The notes under the pieces were generated by a model. It worked only from the letters and a program-made list of their open reading frames with translations. It did not search any database and had not been told where the DNA came from. A program made the translations under genes and the position numbers. This document shows, piece after piece, positions 1 to 9,668 of a DNA stretch of 40,141 bases (its first letter is position 1; each line of letters starts with the position of its first letter). This stretch comes from an uncultured Candidatus Saccharibacteria bacterium (GTDB lineage: Bacteria > Patescibacteriota > Saccharimonadia > Saccharimonadales > Saccharimonadaceae): contig CAMHNK010000004.1 of assembly GCA_946186455.1 (NCBI GenBank), positions 1 to 40,141 of the forward strand, read 5' to 3'.

Positions 1-381
1 ACCGGTGACCTCGGTTACCAAAGTGACGACGGCCTCATTTACTTCGCCCAGCGCCTAAAACGTATGATCATCTCATCTGGTTACAACATCTACCCAACCC
101 ACCTCGAGTCTATCATTAACTCGCACGAAGGTGTGCTTACCTCTACGGTGATTGGTATTGATCACCCATACAAAGGTCAGGTGCCAAAAGCCTTCATTGT
201 CTTAAAAGAAGGCTACAAACCAGGGAAGAAGATTGAGAAAGAAATCCGCGAATTGCTCGAAAGAAATGTTCCAATCTACGCCCTTCCAGCCGCCTACGAA
301 TTCCGCGACAAACTTCCAACTACTCTAGTTGGTAAAGTCGCCTTCAAAAAACTTGAAGCCGAAGAAAAAGCCAAGAAATAA
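1..381 (+). CDS. AMP-dependent acyl-CoA synthetase/ligase, C-terminal part (5' truncated by window)
   Basis: Frame is open from base 1: TGDLGYQSDDGLIYFAQRLKRMIISSGYNIYPTHLESIINSHEGV..., typical hinge and C-terminal domain of ANL-family enzymes. Confidence 0.85.
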   Translation, partial: TGDLGYQSDDGLIYFAQRLKRMIISSGYNIYPTHLESIINSHEGVLTSTVIGIDHPYKGQVPKAFIVLKEGYKPGKKIEKEIRELLERNVPIYALPAAYEFRDKLPTTLVGKVAFKKLEAEEKAKK

Positions 382-412
382 AAATAGCCCCCGCTTAAGG
401 GGGTTATTTTTT
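382..412. terminator. Rho-independent terminator, possibly bidirectional
   Basis: CCCCC-gcttaa-GGGGG followed by TTATTTTTT between convergent genes. Confidence 0.7.
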
Positions 413-1333
413 ATAATTTAATTTCACGCGCATTCTAAATTTCAATGGTTTTTGCTTCAAAAAGCGGTTTTTTCGCCATTTCGGGAAGTATTTCTTCATC
501 ATTTCGCGAGAACGCTGGAATCCCGGCTTACCCTCAGGGAATTTATCAAAATCCTTCGCCGAATCAATTAATAGATTCCAAATAAAGAACCATTCGAGTT
601 CATCGTGATAGGTTTTCTCGGCCCCAGCTTTTACAAATCTCTGATACAGCCCTTCAAGTGCTGGGAAAATATCAAAGGCGTGCGGGTCCCAACTCGTCTT
701 ATGGAGCACCGAATCTTCGTTCTGATAATAGAAGTAAATTGGCTCATCCACAGCCGCATACTTGTCTGTGTAGAGAATTAAAGCTGACATCATCTCCATA
801 TCTTCTTGAATGATACCTTCTTTAAACTTAAATCCACATTGAATCCACCACGCTCTTCTCGAAAATGCCTGCACCGGTCCGAGTCCATAGCGCACAAATC
901 TACTCTTATAATTATCTTCATCCGGCCTCACTGCCGAGAGATAATCCGTGTGGCCATCTTGATAAATTCGCTTCATGCCAAGCATCGTAAGATCGGCTTT
1001 TTTCTGTTCTGCCGCTGTTAAAAGTTTCGAAACAGAGTCTTTCGTCACCTCGTCATCGGCATCCACAAACCAAATATACTTGCCTCTCGCCTCTGTTACA
1101 CCGAAATTTCTAACTGTTCCGGCCCCTGGATTTAGGCACTGCATCGCTCGAATCACACCAGGGTATTTCTTGCGATATTTCTGAATTAATCCGACGGATT
1201 TATCGGTTGAATTATTATCAATTAAAAGAATTTCACTATGAATCCCGCTCACTGCTTTGAGCACTGAATTAACGCACCTTTCTAAGTGTTTTTCGGCATT
1301 ATAGACTGGAATAATGATTGAGACCTGAATCAT
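404..1333 (-). CDS. Family 2 (GT-A) glycosyltransferase
   Basis: MIQVSIIIPVYNAEKHLERCVNSVL..., DADD motif; start taken at internal Met of the 404..1351 ORF. Confidence 0.85.
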   Translation of the reverse strand: MIQVSIIIPVYNAEKHLERCVNSVLKAVSGIHSEILLIDNNSTDKSVGLIQKYRKKYPGVIRAMQCLNPGAGTVRNFGVTEARGKYIWFVDADDEVTKDSVSKLLTAAEQKKADLTMLGMKRIYQDGHTDYLSAVRPDEDNYKSRFVRYGLGPVQAFSRRAWWIQCGFKFKEGIIQEDMEMMSALILYTDKYAAVDEPIYFYYQNEDSVLHKTSWDPHAFDIFPALEGLYQRFVKAGAEKTYHDELEWFFIWNLLIDSAKDFDKFPEGKPGFQRSREMMKKYFPKWRKNRFLKQKPLKFRMRVKLNYKK

Positions 1334-1401
1334 GACTTCATTATAGCACATATGAAAAACAGGGAAGAAAACGCTCTAAACTTGACATAAAGCGCTTATG
1401 C

Positions 1402-1430
1402 TTGCAAAATATAAGAATAATTGCTATAAT
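1402..1430 (+). promoter_or_regulatory. Sigma-70-like promoter of secreted protein gene
   Basis: TTGCAA - 17 bp - TATAAT. Confidence 0.6.
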
Positions 1431-1494
1431 TAGTCACGATCAGAGGTTAGAGATTGATCAACTAGCAAATTAATAATTAGGAGGTTTTTTAAAG

Positions 1495-2532
1495 ATGAAA
1501 AAGATTCTCAACCTTGTCCTCGCGATTTCTCTGATCCTCACCCTCGCAATGTTCACCGCGCCGCCCGCTTTTGCGGACGGTGGAGACGTAGCAGCCGCTG
1601 AGACGACCGCCTTCGTGGTGGAGAAACACCCCACGGACGAGACAATCCCCGCTGGTGGGAAAGCCATCTTTATGGCTTACCCGAAAGGTACGCAGGTTTA
1701 TTCTGTGTACTGGACCTTTGAAACCGATGACGGCGACACTGTCGAGGCCGAAAACGCCCCGAATTATTTCAGTGGACTCATCGTCGAGTTTCCCGACAAG
1801 CAAAGAATCCGCCTGAAGAACGTACCCGAGACCATGAGTGGTCTCAAAGTCCGCGCCCACTTCGCCAAGATGAACGGTGAAACGATCGTTTCCGATCCCG
1901 CCTTCCTCTTTGTCGAACCGGGCGAAAACAATCCGGCACCTTGCACTACGGCCCAAGCGCCCGTGTCTACGGCTAGCCAGATCGTCATCACGAAGCATCC
2001 TCTCGATGAGGTTCTTCTGAGAGATGGACAGTCTTCGACTTATTTCACATCGTATGCCACCGGTTACTCCTGGATTTCCTGGGAATTCAAAATCGGTGAC
2101 AACGGCGGGCCTTTCTCCGCAGAGAAAGCCATTTCCGACTACGGCCTGTGCCTTGAAGGCATCAACAGTGAGAAAATCACTATCCGGAATATCACCTGGG
2201 GAATTAACGGGTGGTATGTGAGAGCCGTCTTCCACGACGACTGCGGTAATGTGAAATACTCCAACTGGGCCTTTATGAGGCTGGTCGAATGTACTCCGTG
2301 CAATCCGTGCCCGCCGAAGCCCTGCAGGCCTTGCGAACCGGTTTGCCCGCCCCCGTGCTGGATTCCGGATCCGTATTGCGGAACTCCGATTGCACCCTGC
2401 ACACCCTGCAACCCCTGCGAGCCGGCAGTCATCATCGTTGGTGGCTGCTATCCACCGGTTGAAACCACCGTTACTCACAGTGAATCCTACACTGTAACTG
2501 ACACTGTCAGTACTACATACTACGGCTGGTAA
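1495..2532 (+). CDS. Secreted protein: signal peptide, two ~95-aa Ig-like/beta repeat domains, Cys/Pro-rich region and Thr/Ser-rich tail
   Basis: MKKILNLVLAISLILTLAMFTAPPAFA signal peptide; RBS AGGAGG; repeats starting EKHPTDE / TKHPLDE; CTPCNPCPPKPCRPCEPVCPPPC. Confidence 0.85.
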   Translation: MKKILNLVLAISLILTLAMFTAPPAFADGGDVAAAETTAFVVEKHPTDETIPAGGKAIFMAYPKGTQVYSVYWTFETDDGDTVEAENAPNYFSGLIVEFPDKQRIRLKNVPETMSGLKVRAHFAKMNGETIVSDPAFLFVEPGENNPAPCTTAQAPVSTASQIVITKHPLDEVLLRDGQSSTYFTSYATGYSWISWEFKIGDNGGPFSAEKAISDYGLCLEGINSEKITIRNITWGINGWYVRAVFHDDCGNVKYSNWAFMRLVECTPCNPCPPKPCRPCEPVCPPPCWIPDPYCGTPIAPCTPCNPCEPAVIIVGGCYPPVETTVTHSESYTVTDTVSTTYYGW

Positions 2533-2572
2533 ACATAATCTCTAACCTCCTAAACCTAGCACCTTCCCCAGC

Positions 2573-2600
2573 AAAAAAGGCCCCTCCGGGGGCCCTTTTT
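2573..2600 (+). terminator. Rho-independent terminator
   Basis: GGCCCC-tccg-GGGGCC followed by CTTTTT. Confidence 0.7.
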
Positions 2601-2611
2601 AATGCTTTGAA

Positions 2612-4225
2612 TTATTTACCTTTAAAAATGTCTTTAAAGATTTTATTCGTGATGTTTCTACCGATGGCGCTGCCAGCGGAACCAAGCACATTACCGAGGA
2701 AACGATCAGCGGATGATTTTTGTTTCGCCTTGGCTTTTTCAGCAGCGATCCGCTCCTTTTCGGCCTGTTTAGCCCGCTCGTTGGCAAGTTTCTCGGCGGC
2801 TTTTTCCGCGGCAATTCTTTCTTTTTCAGCCAGTTTCGCCTGTTCCTGAGCGGCTTTTTCCGCGGCTTTATCAGCAGCAATGCGTTGCTTCTCAGCAGCT
2901 TCTTCCTCTAATCTCGCCTGTTCTTCAGCGGCCTTCGTCTCGGCTTTTTGCTGGATAATCTCGGCAGCCGATTCTGGATTCTGTTCCTCATCGTATTTAC
3001 CGCAAAGTGGGCTCATATTGATAACTTTATTGCGCGTAATATCGTCAATCGCACCCATTTTACTTTGTGGCGGGAGAATCGTCGCGCGCTCCACTATGGA
3101 AGGTGCGCCCTTCTCGTCCTGGAAGGAAATCAAAGCTTCGCCCGTGCCGAGCTCAAGAATTGCTTTTTCGGTATCAAACTTCTCATTTACTCTAAATGAT
3201 TGGGCAGCAGCATGCACGGCTTTTTGCTCTGATGGTGTATAAGCACGGAGTGAATGTTGAACGCGGTTACCAAGTTGCGCCAAAACTTCATCTGGCACAT
3301 CGGTTGGACTCTGTGAAATGAAGTAGAGACCAATACCACGTGAGCGAATCAGTTTCACAATCTGCGTAATCCTCTTTAGTCTATAAGCCGGCATATCGTG
3401 GAAGAGTAGATGTGCCTCATCAAAGAAGAAGACGAGTTTCGGCTTATCAAGGTCGCCCACCTCTGGAGAAGTGCTAAAGAGCGTGCTAAGTAACCAGAGT
3501 AGGAACGCCGCATACATATCTGGGCTTTCAAACAAAGTCACAGCGTGGAGAATATTAATTACGCCTCTACCATCGCTATCAACGGAGAAGAAATCGTTTA
3601 CACTTAGCGCTGGCTGGCCAAAGAAATGGTCAGCACCCTGATTTTCAAGCGTGAGGAGCGACCTCTGAATTACACCAATACTTTGAGTCGTGATATTGCC
3701 ATATCTAGTGGAATACTTATCACGGTTTTCACTCACATATTGGAGCACGGCACGGAGGTCCTTTAGATCAATCAAAGCGAGATTCTCATCTTTAGCAATC
3801 GCAAAAGCAATCGCCAGGTTGCCTTCCTGCGCCTCCGACAAACCAAGCATAATTGAAAGCACTTCTGGACCGACGGATTCTACGGTAGCACGTACTGGAT
3901 GGCCACTTTGGCCATATAAATCCCAGAATCTCACCGGATATTGCTTCGCTTCAAAACCCTTTAAGTCAAGCTTCTTCAGGCGTTTTTCGATATTTTCGTT
4001 GATTTCGCCGACACAGGCCGTGCCAGCAAGATCACCCTTTACATCCGCGAGAAACACCGGTACGCCAGCGTCCGAGAAGCTCTCCGCCATCACCTTGAGA
4101 GTGATTGTCTTACCCGAACCGCTCGCACCCGTAATAATGCCGTGGCGGTTCGCCATTTGTGGCAAAATTGCTAGCTCCTTGCCATCATCGGTTTTGCCAA
4201 TTAAAAGCCGTTTATCAATATACAT
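2612..4225 (-). CDS. HerA-like ATPase, DUF853 (YjgR-type), with Ala/Lys/Glu-rich coiled-coil near C-terminus
   Basis: GIITGASGSGKTITLKVMAESF Walker A; FFFDEAHLLF Walker B; repeated AAEKAA..QAEKERIAAEKA. Confidence 0.85.
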   Translation of the reverse strand: MYIDKRLLIGKTDDGKELAILPQMANRHGIITGASGSGKTITLKVMAESFSDAGVPVFLADVKGDLAGTACVGEINENIEKRLKKLDLKGFEAKQYPVRFWDLYGQSGHPVRATVESVGPEVLSIMLGLSEAQEGNLAIAFAIAKDENLALIDLKDLRAVLQYVSENRDKYSTRYGNITTQSIGVIQRSLLTLENQGADHFFGQPALSVNDFFSVDSDGRGVINILHAVTLFESPDMYAAFLLWLLSTLFSTSPEVGDLDKPKLVFFFDEAHLLFHDMPAYRLKRITQIVKLIRSRGIGLYFISQSPTDVPDEVLAQLGNRVQHSLRAYTPSEQKAVHAAAQSFRVNEKFDTEKAILELGTGEALISFQDEKGAPSIVERATILPPQSKMGAIDDITRNKVINMSPLCGKYDEEQNPESAAEIIQQKAETKAAEEQARLEEEAAEKQRIAADKAAEKAAQEQAKLAEKERIAAEKAAEKLANERAKQAEKERIAAEKAKAKQKSSADRFLGNVLGSAGSAIGRNITNKIFKDIFKGK

Positions 4226-4277
4226 ATAAACTCCTATTTTAAGCCTATTTTAGCACGATTAATGTTAATATTAAAAT

Positions 4278-4526
4278 ATGAAAAGAGACGTATTTATTCA
4301 TGGGGTTTACAAGCATTTTAAAGGGGATTTATACCTCGTCGAAGACATTATTTATGATAGTGAGACTAAAGAGCCAATGGTGGCTTACCGCGCCCTCTAT
4401 GGCGACGGTCGCCTCTGGTGCCGCCCGATTAAAATGTTCCTAAGTGAAGTCGATCACGAAAAGTATCCGAACGTGAAGCAACAATACCGCTTCGAACTGC
4501 AAAACATTGAAAGCAAGAATAAATAA
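4278..4526 (+). CDS. DUF1653 family protein
   Basis: GVYKHFKGDLYLVEDIIYDSETKEPMVAYRALYGDGRLWCRPIKMFLSEVDHEKYP matches DUF1653 pattern. Confidence 0.8.
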   Translation: MKRDVFIHGVYKHFKGDLYLVEDIIYDSETKEPMVAYRALYGDGRLWCRPIKMFLSEVDHEKYPNVKQQYRFELQNIESKNK

Positions 4527-4554
4527 AAAAATACCCGAGCCTAAGCTCGGGTAT
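4524..4554 (-). terminator. Rho-independent terminator of the L,D-transpeptidase gene, possibly bidirectional
   Basis: ATACCCGAGC-ctaa-GCTCGGGTAT perfect 10-bp stem with T-tract on minus strand. Confidence 0.75.
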
Positions 4555-4568
4555 TAAGGTGCTGGGGA

Positions 4569-5840
4569 TTAGGGAATGACAAGCACAGGAGTGCCAATCT
4601 GGGAATTGTGGTACACCAGCTCGGCGAACCAAGCCGGCGTATTTACGCATCCATGTGAGCCGTTGCCCTGGTAGATGGTTCCGCCATACTCGCTTCTCCA
4701 GTGGTCGGCATCGTGAATCGCGATACCGCCGTTAAAGAACGAAGCGTAGGTCGTGTACCAAGCGGGATTGTCCTGCATGTTGAAGTCTTCGCGGAAGCAC
4801 CACATCTGGTAAAGGCCAATCGGCGTCGGTGATGTATAAGCATCACCAGTCACGCAATCGGTGTCGCCCATCAGTGTGCCATCCACGTAGAAATAAGCAT
4901 GCTGTTCTGTCTTATCGACAATCGCGCCGGTGCCGTACATGTTGACGAAGTGGTCCCAGATGTCCCAACGATTATCAGATACGTAATTCTTGGAAATGTA
5001 ACCACTACCATCGGCCAGATGATACCAGCCGCCAGTCTCACCATCCACGGTAACAACCTGTCCGGCTTCTACTGACGTGTTCCAATCACCACCCGGCCAA
5101 AACCGGATTAGTACACCGGAACCGATGACGTAAAGCTGTCTTGCCTCAAAGTAAGTGATATTATCATCAGATGAAGGCGGATCGGGCTGCACGGGCGGTG
5201 CGGGCGGGATGTAGGGTTCGGGCTCTTCGATGAGCTGGATTCTTGCCCAGTTCGTGTAAAATTTTTCACCCATGGTGAAATTGTAGAAAATTGCACGAAC
5301 CTGCCATCCGTTGATTGCCCAAGAAGCATTCCAAATGGTTAGTGTTTCACTATTGTAACCGTCGATAATCTGTCCATGATATTTGACAGCATCTTCGGCC
5401 GAGAAGACCTCACCATTTGCGTCCATAAACTCCCAGGACATTTGCTCGTAGTTTTCAGCACGAGCGATGAAAAGCACTTTTTCTTGTCCTTCCGTCACGG
5501 AAAGCTCGTCATACGGGTCTTTCGTGATTTTGATGCCAGGAATTGGCGTCGGTGCGGGGGTCGGTGCCACGGTTGGCACAGGGGTCGGAGTCGGCGTAGG
5601 CGTCGGCTCTGGCGTGGGTGTCGGAGTCGGTGTCGGCTCCGGAGTAGGCTCAGGCGTCGGTGCTACAGTTGGAACTGTGGTCGGCGTCGGAGTCGCTGTT
5701 GGCCTAGTTCTGTTTTCTTCGGTGGACGGCTTCTCGGCCGGATCTGTGGATGTCGCCTTCGTAAAGGGAAGCGAGCAACCAGAGGTAAAAATCACCGAAA
5801 GAATCAGAAAAATGACAAACAATCTGCGAATAGTCTTCAT
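4569..5840 (-). CDS. Lipoprotein L,D-transpeptidase with TP/EP-repeat linker, Ig-like domain, SH3-like region and YkuD catalytic domain
   Basis: Lipobox [19 protein letters not shown] linker; GSHGCVN catalytic motif. Confidence 0.88.
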   Translation of the reverse strand: MKTIRRLFVIFLILSVIFTSGCSLPFTKATSTDPAEKPSTEENRTRPTATPTPTTVPTVAPTPEPTPEPTPTPTPTPEPTPTPTPTPVPTVAPTPAPTPIPGIKITKDPYDELSVTEGQEKVLFIARAENYEQMSWEFMDANGEVFSAEDAVKYHGQIIDGYNSETLTIWNASWAINGWQVRAIFYNFTMGEKFYTNWARIQLIEEPEPYIPPAPPVQPDPPSSDDNITYFEARQLYVIGSGVLIRFWPGGDWNTSVEAGQVVTVDGETGGWYHLADGSGYISKNYVSDNRWDIWDHFVNMYGTGAIVDKTEQHAYFYVDGTLMGDTDCVTGDAYTSPTPIGLYQMWCFREDFNMQDNPAWYTTYASFFNGGIAIHDADHWRSEYGGTIYQGNGSHGCVNTPAWFAELVYHNSQIGTPVLVIP

Positions 5841-5879
5841 TTTTACTAACCTCCCTAATTTTTAAGGTACGATACTATA

Positions 5880-5908
5880 ATTATAGCACAAAATGCCGAA
5901 AAAATCAA
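5880..5908 (-). promoter_or_regulatory. Sigma-70-like promoter for L,D-transpeptidase gene
   Basis: Minus strand TTGATT - 17 bp - TATAAT. Confidence 0.6.
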
Positions 5909-5971
5909 GACATAACCAGTTATTCACCACCGGTGATTCGTGTATAGTCGGCATACCGATAGAGTGATACC

Positions 5972-6000
5972 TTGATTAATATTAGAATTTATGTTATTAT
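5972..6000 (+). promoter_or_regulatory. Sigma-70-like promoter for the 6038 ORF
   Basis: TTGATT - 17 bp - TATTAT. Confidence 0.5.
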
Positions 6001-6037
6001 ATTGATACCTTTTGCACATTAATAGGAGGTGTTTTAA

Positions 6038-6406
6038 ATGGGTGAGTATGGCGCGTTCTATGGCACCATCGGATTTCAATTGGAACAGTTGGCCGAGGGC
6101 TTAAAAGCCCACAGCTACGCAATGGTTCCGGAGTCATTCTATCGCGGCTGGAAGCGTCTCAGTAGCTTCAAAGAAGAGAAAGACGGTTCGTATTACGGCA
6201 CGGATTATAGTGAACATCAGATAACCACCGCCAAATTCGAAGATGATGGCCACACCTGGCTAGTTACTACAGCAATCTGTGCGCACCCCAGTGATCCCAA
6301 AGAATTCTGCTGGCGGTACATCGTCAAAATCACCAAAAATGGCGAGGTTGTCTCTCGCCCCAGAACTAGGTTCGAAGATTATCTTCAGTACATCGCTCGC
6401 CTCTAA
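6038..6406 (+). CDS. Hypothetical protein
   Basis: 122-aa ORF with RBS TAGGAGG, upstream promoter and downstream terminator. Confidence 0.75.
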   Translation: MGEYGAFYGTIGFQLEQLAEGLKAHSYAMVPESFYRGWKRLSSFKEEKDGSYYGTDYSEHQITTAKFEDDGHTWLVTTAICAHPSDPKEFCWRYIVKITKNGEVVSRPRTRFEDYLQYIARL

Positions 6407-6410
6407 CATT

Positions 6411-6439
6411 AAATCCCCCAAATTCTCGGGGGATTTTTC
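6411..6439 (+). terminator. Rho-independent terminator
   Basis: AAATCCCCC ... GGGGGATTT then TT. Confidence 0.7.
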
Positions 6440-6443
6440 TACG

Positions 6444-6473
6444 CTAAAAAAATGGCTCCCCCGGCCAGACTCG
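6444..6473 (-). repeat. Copy 1 of a 30-bp exact direct repeat: duplicated 3' end of tRNA-Asn plus its poly-T
   Basis: CTAAAAAAATGGCTCCCCCGGCCAGACTCG identical at 6506..6535. Confidence 0.85.
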
Positions 6474-6514
6474 TTCGCGAAGCGCGAGTCTCCGTATGTT
6501 TTTTCCTAAAAAAA

Positions 6515-6589
6515 TGGCTCCCCCGGCCAGACTCGAACTGGCAACCTCGAAGTTAACAGCTTCTTGCTCCACCATTGAGCTACAGGGGA
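6515..6589 (-). tRNA. tRNA-Asn(GTT), CCA encoded
   Basis: Reverse complement TCCCCTGTAGCTCAATGGTGGAGCAAGAAGCTGTTAACTTCGAGGTTGCCAGTTCGAGTCTGGCCGGGGGAGCCA; anticodon loop CTGTTAA. Confidence 0.93.
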
Positions 6590-6703
6590 ATATCCATACG
6601 TCAAAATGTGCGTATGTCTATTATAGCATATTTTTTATTTTTGTGGTAAAATTATAAGAGTTATTTTTGTTTTGACGTCTAAAATCATGAGAAAGGAGAG
6701 CAA

Positions 6704-8470
6704 ATGGAAGAAAAAACAATTCAGATTGCCGGTTCTATTACCGTTGATGAGCTTGCCAATGCGCTCGGACTTTCTGTTACCCAATTAATCGGCGAACTCT
6801 TCAAAAACGGCATTGTTGCCACCATCAATCAGCGTCTTGATTTTGAAACTGCATCAATTATTATTGATGAATTAGGTCTAAAAAACGTTAAACTCGAGAA
6901 GAAAAACACCGCGACTAAGACTTCCGACTTTCATCGCGAACTCTCTGATAAGGCAGTTTCTAGACCACCAGTTGTCGCTGTAATGGGTCACGTCGACCAT
7001 GGTAAAACCACTCTTCTCGATACTTTGCTCCATAAGAAAACCGTTGACGACGAAGCCGGTGGTATCACCCAGCACATCTCCGCTTACCAATTAAAGCACG
7101 ATGATCGTTGGATTACCTTCCTCGATACCCCTGGTCACGAAGCCTTTGCTGCTATTCGCCAGCACGGCGCGATGCTTACCGATATCGTGGTGATTGTGGT
7201 CGCCGCCGATGACGGCGTGAAGCCTCAAACCGTCGAAGCAATTAACTTTGCCAAGTCTGCGAATGCCAAAATCATCGTCGCAATTAACAAAATCGACCGC
7301 GAAGGTGCTGATATCCCACGCACCATGGCGGATCTCAGCCAACATGGCCTCCAACCAGAGGAATGGGGCGGTGATATTACGATGGTGCCGATTTCCGCGA
7401 AGCAGGGCACTAACCTCGAACAACTGCTTGATATGATTCTTTTAACCGCCGATATTGAAGAATTAAAAGCTGATGTCGACATTCCGGCCGAAGGTCTCGT
7501 CATTGAATCCCACATGGAAACCGGTCGTGGCTCCGTTGTGAACCTTCTTGTTACCGGTGGGGAATTAAAGACTGGCGATTTTATCGTGGCCGGCTCTGCC
7601 TTTGGTAAAGTCCGCACTATGCTGGATTTCAAGGGTAAACCAAAGGGTAAGGCTACTCCATCTACCCCTGTCACAATTACTGGTTTTAAAGAGCTCCCGA
7701 ACTTCGGTGACCGCTTCGTCGAAGTCTCTGACGAAAAGACCGCTCGCAAGATGGCATTATTAAATGCCCAAGCCCTCGCAAACGAGACTGCTTCCGCAAA
7801 CGTCACCTCATCCGATCTCCTTCGTATGATGAACGTCGCTGACAATTCCAAAGTCTTTAATGTTATTATCAAAGGCGATGTGCTTGGCTCCGTCACCTCT
7901 GTCGTCGACTCACTTAAAATGATTGATACGCACGGCGAAATCACTCTAAACATCGTTTCGACCGGTGTTGGTGACATCAACGAAAACGATGTCTACATGG
8001 CTGCCGGTGGCAATACTGTGGTTTATGGCTTCAATGTCTCTGTTCCGATTAACATTTCCAAGATGGCTGCGCGCGACAATGTTCCGGTTCGTACCTATCG
8101 TGTAATTTACGAACTTCTTGACGACGCTAAGCATGAAATGGAAAACCTCCTCGACGCTGAAATTATTGAAGAAGACAAGGGCGAAATGAAGGTCCTTGGC
8201 GTCTTTCGTACCGAAAAGACCTCAATCATCGCCGGCGGGGAAGTATTAAAAGGCGATGTAAAGCCAGCCTATCTTGCCCGTGTTGTCCGCGACAAGACCT
8301 ATCTTGGTGAAGTTGAAGTCACCTCTGTTCAAAAAGAGAAAATTGATGTGAAAGAGCTCACTGCCGGCGAAACCGGTGGCCTCGCCCTTAAAACCGAGAA
8401 CAAACTCCAACTCCAAATTGGCGATCGTCTCAAATTCTTCACTCGCGAGATGAAGAAAAAGACGCTCTAG
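6704..8470 (+). CDS. infB: Translation initiation factor IF-2 (compact)
   Basis: [44 protein letters not shown] motifs; short IF2-N region. Confidence 0.97.
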   Translation: MEEKTIQIAGSITVDELANALGLSVTQLIGELFKNGIVATINQRLDFETASIIIDELGLKNVKLEKKNTATKTSDFHRELSDKAVSRPPVVAVMGHVDHGKTTLLDTLLHKKTVDDEAGGITQHISAYQLKHDDRWITFLDTPGHEAFAAIRQHGAMLTDIVVIVVAADDGVKPQTVEAINFAKSANAKIIVAINKIDREGADIPRTMADLSQHGLQPEEWGGDITMVPISAKQGTNLEQLLDMILLTADIEELKADVDIPAEGLVIESHMETGRGSVVNLLVTGGELKTGDFIVAGSAFGKVRTMLDFKGKPKGKATPSTPVTITGFKELPNFGDRFVEVSDEKTARKMALLNAQALANETASANVTSSDLLRMMNVADNSKVFNVIIKGDVLGSVTSVVDSLKMIDTHGEITLNIVSTGVGDINENDVYMAAGGNTVVYGFNVSVPINISKMAARDNVPVRTYRVIYELLDDAKHEMENLLDAEIIEEDKGEMKVLGVFRTEKTSIIAGGEVLKGDVKPAYLARVVRDKTYLGEVEVTSVQKEKIDVKELTAGETGGLALKTENKLQLQIGDRLKFFTREMKKKTL

Positions 8471-8582
8471 CTTATCTCATTCATGACAATGACCATGCTT
8501 CTTTTGCATGACGCAAATAAAAATAAAAAAATAATATGCTATAATCAAAGCATAAACGTAATTTTTGGAGCAAAAACTTTCC

Positions 8583-9668
8583 ATGGACAATGTCTTGGCG
8601 AAAATCACCGCTGTCAAAGAGAAGATTATCTTTGGTGGGATTATCATCTTTACTCTCTACATTTTAATCGGCATTTTTACCTGCGCCATCGAGGTCACTA
8701 ATAATACTTCAGCTAGTAGTGCGCTTGTGGCATTCGGAAAGTTCCTTCCAACCATCTTAATGATGGGGATTTGTTTCCTCTGTTTCATTGATAATCTTAA
8801 CAAAATCAGCAATAAAAATACGCTTTGCCGTATTTTTGCAATCATTTCGATGGTTGTTATTCCATTTTTCCTAATCCTTTATTGCCTCGGCTCCTGGGAA
8901 CTGGTTAAATTCACTGAATGCGCCAAAGAAACCAATCTCTATGGGTATTCTTATTGTACGCACGAAGCTTTTAACGCCTTCGGTAAAATCACTACTATCA
9001 CCGGTTCTCTCGCTTCGCTTGGTACCATTGGCGCTCTGACGATGTCCATTAAATCTCACAACCGCAAGGTCATCGATATTTCTAAAATCATTGCCGCTTC
9101 CGCCCTTACCATCGCCATCATTCATTCACTCTATCTCACCCTGAAGAATGTTCAATTCCTTTATCTTTATGTCACTAGCACCGAAAAGGCCGATAGCATT
9201 GCTCTCTTTGCAATCTATTTCTGCCTTATCGCATGGTTCAGCCTAGTTATCTTCGCCTTTTACCTCTCAAAATTTGATAACGGTGTCGCTCCGACTCCAA
9301 TTAAGCCCCTTAATGCTAAAGTCGTTTCTGCCTCTGCTCCAGCCGTCCTTACCATCGAAGAAGTGAAGGATAAAAAGCCGGAAACTATCTATCCAGAGCC
9401 AACCAACACCCCAATTCACCATGTTGACGGCGTCAATCTTAATGCTCCAGCACCGGAAGAAAAACCGGAGGAAACCCCGGCGCCTAAACCAGAAAAACCA
9501 GAGACAATCATGCCAGAAGAGCATCACGACGACGCTCCGCTCCACGCCAGCCCTGGTGAACCACTCTTTGAGGAGCATCCAACCATCGGCCCTGCCACTT
9601 CTGGCACCTCGCACGATGTATTTGATTCTCTGGATAGTCAAGAAAATGAAAATAAGGAGGTACTCTAA
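8583..9668 (+). CDS. Multi-pass membrane protein with Pro/Glu-rich C-terminal tail
   Basis: Several hydrophobic segments followed by PAPEEKPEETPAPKPEKPETIMPEE; start MDNVLAKITAV chosen after GGAG. Confidence 0.75.
   Translation: MDNVLAKITAVKEKIIFGGIIIFTLYILIGIFTCAIEVTNNTSASSALVAFGKFLPTILMMGICFLCFIDNLNKISNKNTLCRIFAIISMVVIPFFLILYCLGSWELVKFTECAKETNLYGYSYCTHEAFNAFGKITTITGSLASLGTIGALTMSIKSHNRKVIDISKIIAASALTIAIIHSLYLTLKNVQFLYLYVTSTEKADSIALFAIYFCLIAWFSLVIFAFYLSKFDNGVAPTPIKPLNAKVVSASAPAVLTIEEVKDKKPETIYPEPTNTPIHHVDGVNLNAPAPEEKPEETPAPKPEKPETIMPEEHHDDAPLHASPGEPLFEEHPTIGPATSGTSHDVFDSLDSQENENKEVL

Noticed and set aside
1489-2478. 329-aa minus-strand ORF antisense to the secreted Cys-rich protein
   Set aside because: Overlaps a gene with signal peptide, promoter, RBS and shared domain; antisense translation is low-complexity with no recognisable family.
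2612-4225. HerA-like ATPase as part of a defence system (e.g. HerA-Sir2/nuclease pairs)
   Set aside because: DUF853-type architecture and no adjacent nuclease or Sir2 gene; more likely a housekeeping HerA-family protein.
5560-5700. Short tandem repeat tract that could look like a CRISPR or minisatellite
   Set aside because: Explained by the Pro-Thr/Glu repeat coding linker; no repeat-spacer structure. No CRISPR array seen anywhere in the window.
5467-5865. Plus-strand ORF rich in [10 protein letters not shown]
   Set aside because: It is the antisense of the TPTPEP linker in the L,D-transpeptidase; composition artefact.
7225-7980. 251-aa minus-strand ORF inside infB
   Set aside because: Entirely antisense to the clearly identified IF-2 gene.
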